64,000 nucleotides of DNA from contig NZ_CP033334.1 of the NCBI RefSeq assembly GCF_013170705.1, positions 5,619,501 to 5,683,500 on the forward strand. The letters run 5' to 3'. The translations under genes and the position numbers were made by a program. Position 1 is the stretch's first letter. The number at the start of each line of letters is the position of its first letter. This document shows, piece after piece, positions 18,060 to 27,725 of this stretch. Below the pieces are notes generated by a model, which was not told the DNA's origin, did no database searches, and saw only the letters and a program-made list of their open reading frames with translations. This DNA is from Mesorhizobium loti (GTDB taxonomy: Bacteria > Pseudomonadota > Alphaproteobacteria > Rhizobiales > Rhizobiaceae).

Positions 18060-18941
18060 CTAGCCCTCCGACAGATCGGCGACACGCCGGCGCAGATAGG
18101 CGGCGTATTCATTTTTTCCCAACCGTGTCGCGCGCTGCAGCACTTGCTCTGCCGTCAGCCAACCCTGCTCGAAGGCGATCTCCTCGGGGCACGCGACCTT
18201 GATGCCCTGTCGATGTTCGATCGTGCGCACGAAGGAAGACGCGTCGTTCAGACTGTCATGGGTCCCCGTGTCGAGCCAGGCATAGCCGCGCCCCAATCGA
18301 TGCACATGCAGCAGGCCGCGATCGAGATAGGCGTTGTTGACCGCCGTGATCTCCAGTTCGCCGCGCGCCGAAGGTCGAATGGACGAGGCGATGTCGACAA
18401 CAGAGTTGTCGTAGAAATAGAGCCCTGTAACAGCCCAGTTGGATTTCGGCTTCTGCGGCTTTTCCTCGATCGTAAGCGCGGTTCCGGTGACCTTGTCGAA
18501 GGACACGACGCCATACCGTTCAGGATCATCCACGCGGTAGGCGAAAACCGAAGCGCCCGTGTCGCGCGAAGCGGCGGTGCGGCAAAGCTGCGACAGCCCA
18601 TCGCCAAAATAGATATTGTCGCCCAGGATCATCGACACACTGTCCTTGCCGATGAACTCGCGGCCGATGATGAAAGCTTCCGCAAGGCCATTGGGGTGCG
18701 GCTGCTCCGCGTAGGAAATGTCCAGCCCGAACTCCGATCCGTCGCCGAGTAGATCACGGAAAACGGGCAGGTCCCGCGGCGTCGAAATAACCAGAATCTC
18801 CCTGATATCCGCGAGCATCAGTACGCTCAGCGGATAATAGATCATCGGCTTGTCGTATACCGGAAGAATTTGTTTGGAGACTGCCAATGTCAGCGGATAA
18901 AGGCGTGTTCCACTACCTCCCGCAAGGATAATTCCTTTCAA
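18060..18941 (-). CDS. rfbA: Glucose-1-phosphate thymidylyltransferase
   Basis: A 293-residue nucleotidyltransferase making dTDP-glucose from glucose-1-phosphate and dTTP. The N-terminal loop [11 protein letters not shown] is at about residues 8-18, [11 protein letters not shown] follows, and GDNIYFGDG holds the metal-binding Asp. It heads the four-gene rhamnose set and lies 50 bases after the epimerase gene in the same direction. Full family length, no anomaly. Confidence 0.95.
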   Translation of the reverse strand: MKGIILAGGSGTRLYPLTLAVSKQILPVYDKPMIYYPLSVLMLADIREILVISTPRDLPVFRDLLGDGSEFGLDISYAEQPHPNGLAEAFIIGREFIGKDSVSMILGDNIYFGDGLSQLCRTAASRDTGASVFAYRVDDPERYGVVSFDKVTGTALTIEEKPQKPKSNWAVTGLYFYDNSVVDIASSIRPSARGELEITAVNNAYLDRGLLHVHRLGRGYAWLDTGTHDSLNDASSFVRTIEHRQGIKVACPEEIAFEQGWLTAEQVLQRATRLGKNEYAAYLRRRVADLSEG

Positions 18942-18991
18942 GAAGCTCTCCCTGACATGCCCAAATCCCCTCGGCGGCAGTGGGAGCCATA

Positions 18992-20059
18992 CTACACCCT
19001 GAAAAAGCTGCTGCCAGCGCCGGCTTTTACCGCAGAGTCGTTACTAAAATACGCCAGATACCACTCGACGAATCGCCCTACCCCTTCCGACACGGAGGTA
19101 CCGGGGCGATATCCGACCGCCTCCTGCAATGCGGAGATGTCGGCGAAGGTATCGAGCAGGTCCCCAGCCTGCAGCGGCAAGAGCTCGATAATGGCCTTGC
19201 GGCCAAGCGCGTTTTCCAGCGCCTCGACATAGGCGGTCAGCCTCACCGGGTTATTATTGCCGATGTTGAAGATACGCCACGGGGCGCTGCTCGTTGCCGG
19301 GTCCGGATGGCCGGAATCCCAGGCAAGGTTGCCTGTGGCAGGGCTGTCACTGCTTCTGATCACGCCTTCGGCGATGTCATCGACATAGGTGAAATCGCGT
19401 GTGTGGTTGCCATTGTTGAACAGCTTGATCGGCTCGCCGGCCAAGATGCTCCTGGTGAAGAGGAAAAGCGCCATGTCGGGACGCCCCCAGGGGCCGTATA
19501 CGGTGAAGAAACGCAGCCCGGTGGTCGGCAGCCCGAACAGATGGCTGTAGCTGTGCGCCATCAACTCGTTGGCGCGCTTGGTCGCGGCGTAGAACTGCAG
19601 CGGATGGTCAGCGGGGCGATGCTCGGAAAACGGCATGTCGGTGTTGGCGCCGTAAACGCTCGAGGTGCTGGCGTAGGTCAGGTGCGCCATGCCGCTGCCG
19701 CGGCAGGCCTCCAGCATGTTGGTGAAGGCGACGATGTTGCTTTCGACATAGGCGCGCGGGTTTTCAAGGCTGTAGCGGACCCCGGCCTGCGCGGCGAGGT
19801 GGATCACCCGGTCAAAGGCGTGGTCGGCAAAGCAGCCGTCCACGATGCCCCTGTCGGCAAGATTGCCGTGGATGAAATGATAGCCGGCATTGGTGCTTCG
19901 GCTTGCTTCGGCAAGCAGCCGCAGCCGCGCCTGCTTGATCGCCGGATCGTAGTACTCGTTGATGCTGTCGATACCGACAACCTCGTCGCCGCGCTCGAGG
20001 AGCCGCCTGGCGACATGATAGCCTATGAACCCGGCGACGCCGGTGACCAGAACCTTCAT
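18992..20059 (-). CDS. lpsL: NAD-dependent epimerase, UDP-glucuronate 4-epimerase-like
   Basis: A 355-residue extended SDR. The NAD site is [12 protein letters not shown] at the N-terminus, followed by the [14 protein letters not shown] segment typical of UDP-glucuronate 4-epimerases (LpsL/Cap1J type), and YAATKRANE with the catalytic Tyr and Lys. The product would be UDP-galacturonate, a common sugar of rhizobial LPS and capsule. I chose ATG 20059; an in-frame GTG nine bases upstream is possible. It precedes rfbA by 50 bases in the same direction. UDP-glucose epimerase specificity cannot be excluded. Confidence 0.85.
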   Translation of the reverse strand: MKVLVTGVAGFIGYHVARRLLERGDEVVGIDSINEYYDPAIKQARLRLLAEASRSTNAGYHFIHGNLADRGIVDGCFADHAFDRVIHLAAQAGVRYSLENPRAYVESNIVAFTNMLEACRGSGMAHLTYASTSSVYGANTDMPFSEHRPADHPLQFYAATKRANELMAHSYSHLFGLPTTGLRFFTVYGPWGRPDMALFLFTRSILAGEPIKLFNNGNHTRDFTYVDDIAEGVIRSSDSPATGNLAWDSGHPDPATSSAPWRIFNIGNNNPVRLTAYVEALENALGRKAIIELLPLQAGDLLDTFADISALQEAVGYRPGTSVSEGVGRFVEWYLAYFSNDSAVKAGAGSSFFRV

Positions 20060-20123
20060 CAGAAGCACCCGTCCTCGGGAATGGACCCCTGACGTCTATG
20101 GCACGCCAAGCTTCCTGAAGACC

Positions 20124-20714
20124 TCAGGAGCGCTTCAGCAGCGACCAGACGGCCGGCACAAGGCTTGCCGCCAGTGCAACCTTGATCAGGTCGCCGACGA
20201 TGAACGGCACGACGCCGAACTGCCAGGATTTTTCCGGACCGATGAGCAGCGCCAGCCAGGCGAAGCCCATCGCCATCATGACGACTTCGGCGACCAGCAT
20301 TGCGTTGAAAAGCTTGATCGGGTGGCGATCCCAACCGCGATCCGCGGCCCAGCCGACGATCGCCGCCATGACCACGAAGCCAGCGAGGTAGCCGCCGGTC
20401 GAGCCAAGCATGTAGGCGATGCCGATGCCCTTCTCCGGCGTGCCCTGGAAAACCGGGAAGCCCATGGCGCCTTCCGCCATGTAGAGCAGCAGCGTGGCGA
20501 CGCCGAGACGCATGCCGAAGGCGGCGGCGATCAGCAAGACGGCGAGCGTCTGCATCGAGATGTCGACGGGGCCCAGCACAACCTTGGTCTTGGCCGACAG
20601 GGTCAGCAGCAGCGTTCCGGCGATCGCCAGGAAAAGCTGTGTTGCCAGTCGCGCCGCGCCATCCTGCGGCAAGGCCAGAGAAACAAGCGGGCGCATCGTC
20701 GTTGCAGTTGCCAT
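20124..20714 (-). CDS. bioY: Biotin transporter BioY
   Basis: A 196-residue membrane protein with about six helices and the BioY pattern. The segment GPVDISMQTLAVLL and the glycine-rich GSTGGYLAGF region are those of the biotin S-component of ECF transporters. No ATPase or T-component gene (bioM, bioN) is next to it, so it may act alone or with components elsewhere. The start ATG 20714 follows GGGGAAG; a TTG four codons upstream is less likely. It shares direction with the epimerase gene 64 bases downstream but is functionally unrelated. Confidence 0.9.
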   Translation of the reverse strand: MATATTMRPLVSLALPQDGAARLATQLFLAIAGTLLLTLSAKTKVVLGPVDISMQTLAVLLIAAAFGMRLGVATLLLYMAEGAMGFPVFQGTPEKGIGIAYMLGSTGGYLAGFVVMAAIVGWAADRGWDRHPIKLFNAMLVAEVVMMAMGFAWLALLIGPEKSWQFGVVPFIVGDLIKVALAASLVPAVWSLLKRS

Positions 20715-20828
20715 GGTCTTCCCCAATCCGATCTGTCGCGATCCGATAATCGCGGTCTAGCGTTTTCCTATATTGGCTTGCGTGCTATGCGGCAATCGGT
20801 TTTGCCGTTCCGGGAACAATGCGCCGAT

Positions 20829-21737
20829 ATGGCTCTCAAATTCGATACCAGCTTCGATCCCCATTACGGCCAGGGCGTGAGCGTGGCACCGGACGTGCTG
20901 CGCGTCACGGTCCGAAATCCCAGCCCCTTCACTTTTCATGGCACCAACAGCTACGTCGTCGGTCGCGACACGCTGGCGGTGATCGACCCCGGGCCCGATG
21001 ACGACGCCCATCTTCAGACCTTGCTCGACGTGATCGCCGGCAGGCCGGTCAGCCATGTCTTCGTCAGCCACACGCATCGCGACCATTCCCCGCTGGCGGC
21101 CCGGCTAAAGCAGCGCACCGGTGCCCTGGTGGTGGCGGAGGGGCCTCACCGGCCGGCAAGGCCACTGCATGTCGGCGAGACCAACGCGCTCGACGCCAGC
21201 GCCGACACCGCTTTTGTTCCCGACACCGCCCTGCCGGACGGCACGTTGGTCGCCGGCGACGGCTGGGCGATCCGCACGGTTCTAACCCCCGGCCACACCG
21301 CCAATCACGCAGCATTCGCGCTGGAAGGAACCGGCATCCTGTTTTCGGCCGATCATGTCATGGCGTGGGCGACGTCCATCGTCGCTCCGCCGGACGGAGC
21401 GATGGCCGACTACATGGCATCGCTGGACAGACTGATCGAGCGCGACGACCGCATGCTGCTGCCAGGCCATGGCGGGCCGGTAACGGCGCCGCGCGCTTTC
21501 ATGCGCGGATTGAAGACGCATCGCAAGATGCGCGAACGGGCCATTCTGGAGCGGGTCAGAGCCGGCGACCGGAGGGTTCCCGACATGGTCAAGGCGATCT
21601 ACCGGGATACAGATCCCCGGCTGCATGGTGCCGCCGGACTGTCGGTGCTTGCCCATCTCGAGGATCTGGTGGCCCGCGGTATGGTGTCGACGGACGCGGC
21701 TCCCGCCATCGACGGCATTTTCACGCCGGTCCGATAG
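20829..21737 (+). CDS. MBL-fold metallo-hydrolase (LACTB2-like)
   Basis: A 302-residue metallo-beta-lactamase-fold protein. The zinc motif H-x-H-x-D-H is visible in SHTHRDHSP at about residues 79-87, with further ligands in TPGHTANH and LPGHGG. The C-terminal 60 residues look like the winged helix found in LACTB2-type hydrolases and glyoxalase-II-like proteins. The substrate is unknown (RNA or thioester hydrolysis are both known in the family). An in-frame ATG at 20787 would add 14 residues. A 12-base palindrome, GATAGGCCTATC (21733-21744), overlaps its stop codon. Confidence 0.85.
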   Translation: MALKFDTSFDPHYGQGVSVAPDVLRVTVRNPSPFTFHGTNSYVVGRDTLAVIDPGPDDDAHLQTLLDVIAGRPVSHVFVSHTHRDHSPLAARLKQRTGALVVAEGPHRPARPLHVGETNALDASADTAFVPDTALPDGTLVAGDGWAIRTVLTPGHTANHAAFALEGTGILFSADHVMAWATSIVAPPDGAMADYMASLDRLIERDDRMLLPGHGGPVTAPRAFMRGLKTHRKMRERAILERVRAGDRRVPDMVKAIYRDTDPRLHGAAGLSVLAHLEDLVARGMVSTDAAPAIDGIFTPVR

Positions 21738-21774
21738 GCCTATCCTCGCAGCAGGCATGGGATCGGCGGAAAGT

Positions 21775-22560
21775 CTACTCGGCCGAAGCCGCCCCGACCT
21801 GGCCGGCGACTTCCTGGTCCAACTCCGCCAGGAAATCAGTGATGCGCGCGGCATTGTCGCCAAGGTCGTAGCGGCCGTAACGCGAGGCCGACCGCATGTC
21901 GACGATCACCGTATCGCCATCATCCGTCACGCGGATCGCCACATCGGCGGGAAGGCCGAGCACGAGACTCTTGGCGACAGCGGTAATGGTCACGTCGCTT
22001 TGCCCGGCAAGGTCGGGATAGGGTTCGGAAAGATCCCAGCCGCGCCGGTCGAGCACGGTCTCGACGGCATTGACGATGGTCTCGAATGGCAGGTCATAGC
22101 TGCGCGCGGTGACCAGCGGATAGCTGTCGGTCTGCAGCCGCTGTTCGCCCGGCGTCGACGGCGAGAGCACGTTCATGTCCTTTGTCCGGTCGCTGACATC
22201 GAGCGCGGGCGGATCATCGAAATCGGTCGAGATGTCCCTGAGCGGCGGATAGATCGTCGCCCAATAGGCGGCAACGCCGTAGGGAACGAGCACCAGCAGG
22301 GCCAGCAAGGCGCCGACGGTCAGGTCACGGCCGCCACGATCACCAAATTTCCATAGTCTCGAAAAGGCGAAGGCGGCGAACAACAGCGCCAGCGCGGCGA
22401 GCAGCGCGACGATGCCCAGCACCCACAGGAACACCGGCGTTTCGACGAGATCGAAGCGGTGGCCGACAAAATTGGTCAGCAGAAGCACCGCTGAAAATGC
22501 GGCCGTGCGCCGCGACCAGCCGGCAGCCTTCGAGGTTCGCCGTTCGGGAATGCTAACCAT
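21775..22560 (-). CDS. DUF1499 membrane protein
   Basis: A 261-residue protein. Three hydrophobic helices lie in the first 105 residues, followed by a soluble DUF1499 domain at about 120-250 containing the conserved RSASRYGRYDLGDNAARI. DUF1499 proteins are common in alphaproteobacteria and have no settled function. It converges on the MBL-fold gene with about 37 bases between. Its start lies 80 bases beyond the stop of the acyl-CoA ligase gene, in the same direction. Confidence 0.85.
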   Translation of the reverse strand: MVSIPERRTSKAAGWSRRTAAFSAVLLLTNFVGHRFDLVETPVFLWVLGIVALLAALALLFAAFAFSRLWKFGDRGGRDLTVGALLALLVLVPYGVAAYWATIYPPLRDISTDFDDPPALDVSDRTKDMNVLSPSTPGEQRLQTDSYPLVTARSYDLPFETIVNAVETVLDRRGWDLSEPYPDLAGQSDVTITAVAKSLVLGLPADVAIRVTDDGDTVIVDMRSASRYGRYDLGDNAARITDFLAELDQEVAGQVGAASAE

Positions 22561-22640
22561 TGTTCTCTGCGCTGCCCCAACCCGGACGGAGGTTTAGTGC
22601 CTTTTCGCGTCGGCTTGAAGCCGAAACAAGCAACATCCCC

Positions 22641-24269
<1,629 letters not shown>

Positions 24270-24589
24270 CCCGTTCCTCCTCCCTCGCGCATTTTGCGTC
24301 GTAGCCTCGAACCATTGTGAAGCGAACCGGCGGATTGTCCAGTCACCCGCTTGCGCGGCGAACGAATTTCAGCGCCCGTGCCGCAACGGCAAGCGGTTGA
24401 ATCTTGACATGTTTTGGACTTCCGTCTCCTGGCCACTCGTGCCACCGGGATGGCAGGAGGGTCAAAATCATCGCGGTGGCGGCAGTGCCTTATCCGGCGA
24501 AATGACTTGAAATCCGCCACAATCCGGCCATCGTCGGCGTTAAGTTTCGTTAACGGGCAAGGGGCGATTGGCGACTGAAAGAGGTTCGC
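24270..24589. promoter_or_regulatory. Divergent intergenic region
   Basis: A 320-base gap between the leftward acyl-CoA ligase and the rightward 118-residue protein. It holds no gene I can support. The only notable motif is a pair of TTAA boxes just upstream of the rightward gene, listed separately. Confidence 0.4.
24540..24554 (+). promoter_or_regulatory. Paired TTAA boxes, CtrA-like (spacing one base short)
   Basis: The sequence TTAA-6 bases-TTAAC lies 36-50 bases upstream of the next start codon. The alphaproteobacterial cell-cycle regulator CtrA recognises TTAA-7 bases-TTAA, so the spacing is one base short. Position in the promoter zone fits a regulatory site, but this may be chance. 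Confidence 0.3.
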
Positions 24590-24946
24590 ATGGACGCGCA
24601 GCTCGACGACAAGGCCCTTGAGAGCACACTTGCGGAAAGCCTGGCCGATCTGGTGCCGGACGAGAAGACTGTTTCCGAAGACGAATTTGTTGAAGTTGTC
24701 GGCGGCGCGCTCGAAGCGGTCGGCGGTACGCTGCTGTTCAAGATGTGCGTCCAGAACGAAGGCGAAGGCCAGCACGTCGCGGCGGCATCAGTCGGCGATG
24801 GCGGCAACCGCCAGTTCCTGCTGCTCACCTTGCCAACCGTTGGTGGCTCGCTGAAAGTCGAAACCGTTTCGAGAAGCAGCAACCCGGTGGCGGGCATCGC
24901 AGCCGCCTATGCCGGATTGATGGACGCGTTCAAGACCGCCGCCTGA
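24590..24946 (+). CDS. Hypothetical protein, 118 residues
   Basis: A small acidic soluble protein with no signal peptide, membrane segment or family I recognise. The N-terminal half is rich in Asp and Glu; the C-terminal half looks like alternating beta strands ending in an alanine-rich helix. An AGAGG ribosome-binding site lies six bases before the ATG, and codon use is that of the neighbours, so it is probably expressed. It stands alone between divergent and parallel genes, so context gives no function. Confidence 0.7.
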   Translation: MDAQLDDKALESTLAESLADLVPDEKTVSEDEFVEVVGGALEAVGGTLLFKMCVQNEGEGQHVAAASVGDGGNRQFLLLTLPTVGGSLKVETVSRSSNPVAGIAAAYAGLMDAFKTAA

Positions 24947-25077
24947 GCCGCGGCGGATACTCGAAAGCGCGAAGCGCCACGCCGCGGCGATTGGTGCGCC
25001 TGTTTTCGTGATGCAACTGGACCTTGCGCAACGGCTGTGCCCGCCACACCTTAGGGAGCCAGGCAAGGAGAACCAGC

Positions 25078-25467
25078 ATGGACAAGATCGCCAACCCGGC
25101 ACCCGGCTTCCAGCGCAATCCCGACAAGATCATCACCATCGAGCCCTATGTCGGCACCGTTACGGTGCGCGCCGGCGGTACGGTCATCGCGTCGTCCACG
25201 AAGGCCAAGGTGCTGACGGAGGCTCCCTACCCCGCCGCCTTCTACATTCCGTTCGCCGACATCGATTTCGGCAAGCTGAGCGCTACCGAACACTCGACCC
25301 ATTGCCCCTACAAGGGCGATGCCAGCTATTGGAGCGTGCTGCCTGCCGGCGAAACCGGTCAGAATGCGATGTGGGCTTACGAGCGGCCCTTTGACGAAAT
25401 GACCGAAATCCGCGACCACGGCGCGTTCTACGCCAGCAAGGTCAGCATCGAAGCCAAGCCGGGCTGA
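25078..25467 (+). CDS. DUF427 domain protein
   Basis: A 129-residue protein of the DUF427 family. The conserved pattern includes FYIPFADIDF and the CPYKGDASYWSV segment near residues 75-86. DUF427 has a small beta fold and unknown function. The start ATG 25078 has AAGGAG eight bases ahead; a GTG 54 bases upstream in frame lacks such a site. Genes on either side are unrelated. Confidence 0.88.
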   Translation: MDKIANPAPGFQRNPDKIITIEPYVGTVTVRAGGTVIASSTKAKVLTEAPYPAAFYIPFADIDFGKLSATEHSTHCPYKGDASYWSVLPAGETGQNAMWAYERPFDEMTEIRDHGAFYASKVSIEAKPG

Positions 25468-25552
25468 ACGCTTCGAACTCGAGGGCATTGGGGTGCGTTG
25501 AGATTCAGTTCGAGTCGAAACAGGCCGGCCTCACCTGAATATCCACGCACCC

Positions 25553-26296
25553 TCAGTCGGTGGTGCCGTGATTGCCGGTACCGTCGGCATCGTCCAGGCG
25601 CACGAAGGTCATGCCTTTGTCCTTGAGTGCCAGCAGGCCTTGCACCACGCCCTCGCCGGCGGCATGGGTGGGCTGGTTGATATGGGCGATGATGACGTCG
25701 CCGTCCTTGGCGGCGGCGATGCGCTTGGCGGTCTCCTTGGCGCCCAGCAGCGAGCCGCCGTCGCCGTTGATCGAAAAGCCGGCGATCTTGAAACCGAGCT
25801 TGCGGATCATCGCGATCGCCGAGGGGCTGTATTCGGCGGTTGCGCCGCGGAACCATTTCGGCGCGGGCTCACCTGTCCTGGCAAGCGCCGCGGCCCCCGA
25901 CTCGACCTCGGCCAGCACAGCATCCGGGCTGCCGGCGCTGCGTATGCCATAGATCTTCCGCGGCGTGTCGACCGCCGGAATATGGCGCCCGCCGTGATTT
26001 TCCAATTCGAAAAGGTCGCGATGCGCCCGCATGATCTCGACGGCCGCGGCGTTGCGCTTCAGCCAGATGCCGGTGACAAAAATGGTGGCAGGTATCTTGT
26101 TTTCCACCAGCGCCGAGAGAATGCGTGTGTCGGTCTGTCCACCGCAGGCGTCGAGCGTGAGCGCGACATGGCCCGCCCCGCTTGCCGCGGGCTTGATGTG
26201 CAGCGTGGGCTCGACGAGCGGCGCGGCTTGGGCGCTGGATAGCGCCGCCAGCGACATGGCGATCATGCAGAGATGTCTTTGCAGCAGCAGACGCAT
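25553..26296 (-). CDS. Secreted polysaccharide deacetylase-like protein
   Basis: A 247-residue NodB-type carbohydrate esterase-fold protein. Residues 1-23 are a signal peptide ending SAQA. The usual TFDDG motif reads TLDACGG, keeping one Asp; the metal-binding His pair is in ENHGGRH. A later WFRGATAEYS carries the conserved Arg. This variant motif is known in alphaproteobacterial deacetylase-like proteins and leaves activity uncertain. I chose ATG 26296 because it gives the signal peptide; a longer open frame upstream codes for non-homologous sequence. It probably acts on cell-wall or surface glycan in the periplasm. Confidence 0.82.
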   Translation of the reverse strand: MRLLLQRHLCMIAMSLAALSSAQAAPLVEPTLHIKPAASGAGHVALTLDACGGQTDTRILSALVENKIPATIFVTGIWLKRNAAAVEIMRAHRDLFELENHGGRHIPAVDTPRKIYGIRSAGSPDAVLAEVESGAAALARTGEPAPKWFRGATAEYSPSAIAMIRKLGFKIAGFSINGDGGSLLGAKETAKRIAAAKDGDVIIAHINQPTHAAGEGVVQGLLALKDKGMTFVRLDDADGTGNHGTTD

Positions 26297-26502
26297 CGAA
26301 CCGAATTCCCGACTGGAGCAGTTCACCGTTTCACGCAAACGGCAACCCGCCCTTTGTTTTGGAATATTTCCCATGGGGCGATTTCGAGCCGCTATCCCAA
26401 GACCCGCATGAAGGCGGAAATCAGGACGATTGGTAGCAGAAAAATGCCCGGCGCGGCAATTTGACCGCCCGGCTTGCGAACGATCCATCGGGCGACAGCA
26501 GT

Positions 26503-27606
26503 TCAGACAGCGCGCTCGCGCTTCATCTCGGTGCGCGCCAAGATCTCGCGCGCCGCCTCGACGACAGGCCTCACCTTCAAGCGCCAGACGCAGCATGCCT
26601 TGCGGGGGTCGGTCCGGCGGCACAAGCCCTTGGCCACGCAGTCGCACGGCATCGGTGGCCGAAGCGCGATGCTGGGCACGCCGAGAGGGCCCCAGCGCGA
26701 CGGGTTCGTCAGACCGAACAGGCCGACAACGGGTATGCCCGCGGCCGCCGCCATATGCATCGGGCCGCTCTCGTTGCCGAGAAACAGCCGCGCCTGCTTC
26801 AGCACAGCCAGCAAGGTGTTCAGCGACAGCGTCCCGACAAGGTCGACGACCGGCGTCACCGTCCTGGCGATGATCCGCGCGGCTGTCCCCTGCTCCTCAG
26901 GCCCTCCGACCAACACGAAGCCCAATCCGGTGCCGGTTGCAATTTCGTCGATCGCCTCGGCAAAGCGTTCGGGCTGCCATTGCCGGCCCTTGAAACTTGC
27001 TCCCGCGTGCACCGCGACGAAGCCGTGTGGGTTGAGACCATGCTTGCCCAGAAGCGCCAAGGCTTTCAGGGTCTCGAACGGCAGAGGCTGAATGCTCGGC
27101 ACCGTCACGCGCAGGTCGAGGCCGAGCGCTTCAATGGGCGAAAGATAGCGGTAGACAAAATGCTGGCCGCCAAATCCGAACGGCTTGGCAAACACATTGG
27201 CTGGTTGCCGCTCCAGCAGCTTCAGAGGCCGTTCGGGAGGATTGTAGCCGACACGGGTCTTGGCGTTGACGAACCCGCTGATGACGCGCGAGGTCTTTGA
27301 ATCGGTCAGGTCGATCGTCAGATCAAAGCGGAAGTCGCGTAGGGCCCGCACCATGGCATAGAGCTCTTTTCCACGCTCCAGCGCGGTGCCGCGCATGCGG
27401 GATCGCCTGAACGTGACCACTTCCGAGGCGATACCATGCGCGACCACGAAGCTTTCGAAATGCGCTTCGCAGAGGAACACGATCCTGGCGCCGGGGAATT
27501 CGAGTTGCAGGTTCCTGGCGAGCGTCGAGGCGAGGACGATGTCGCCTATGAACTTCGTTTGAATGACCAGGATCGAGCGGAACGGCGCGGGTGATATCTG
27601 CAACAT
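26503..27606 (-). CDS. GT9 glycosyltransferase (heptosyltransferase-like)
   Basis: A 367-residue GT-B enzyme of family 9. The N-terminal VIQTKFIGDIVLAS, the central HAGASFKGRQW and the C-terminal GNESGPMHMAAAAGIPVVGLF regions are diagnostic. GT9 members add heptose or related sugars to the LPS inner core from the cytoplasm. Rhizobial LPS cores often lack heptose, so the sugar may differ. It stands apart from the polysaccharide locus. Confidence 0.87.
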   Translation of the reverse strand: MLQISPAPFRSILVIQTKFIGDIVLASTLARNLQLEFPGARIVFLCEAHFESFVVAHGIASEVVTFRRSRMRGTALERGKELYAMVRALRDFRFDLTIDLTDSKTSRVISGFVNAKTRVGYNPPERPLKLLERQPANVFAKPFGFGGQHFVYRYLSPIEALGLDLRVTVPSIQPLPFETLKALALLGKHGLNPHGFVAVHAGASFKGRQWQPERFAEAIDEIATGTGLGFVLVGGPEEQGTAARIIARTVTPVVDLVGTLSLNTLLAVLKQARLFLGNESGPMHMAAAAGIPVVGLFGLTNPSRWGPLGVPSIALRPPMPCDCVAKGLCRRTDPRKACCVWRLKVRPVVEAAREILARTEMKRERAV

Positions 27607-27725
27607 GTGATTCCCGGGACAATTGGCGGGCCGTCCGCAAATTGGGCAGGAACAATGTCGAGATTACGCAATGCCTTCAGCACGTTCGCGTGAGTTTTCA
27701 TACAAAACCGTAAGCTTTGATCGGC

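Noticed and set aside
17457..20092. Two long plus-strand frames opposite the rhamnose and epimerase genes
   Set aside because: They mirror rfbC/rfbA and the epimerase gene and show no domain.
20025..20828. A 268-codon N-terminal extension of the MBL-fold protein
   Set aside because: It runs opposite bioY and is His/Arg-rich without similarity; family homology starts at about 20829.
20100..20829. A biotin-linked operator or riboswitch near bioY
   Set aside because: I could see no BirA-type palindrome or riboswitch-like conserved structure in the short flanks.
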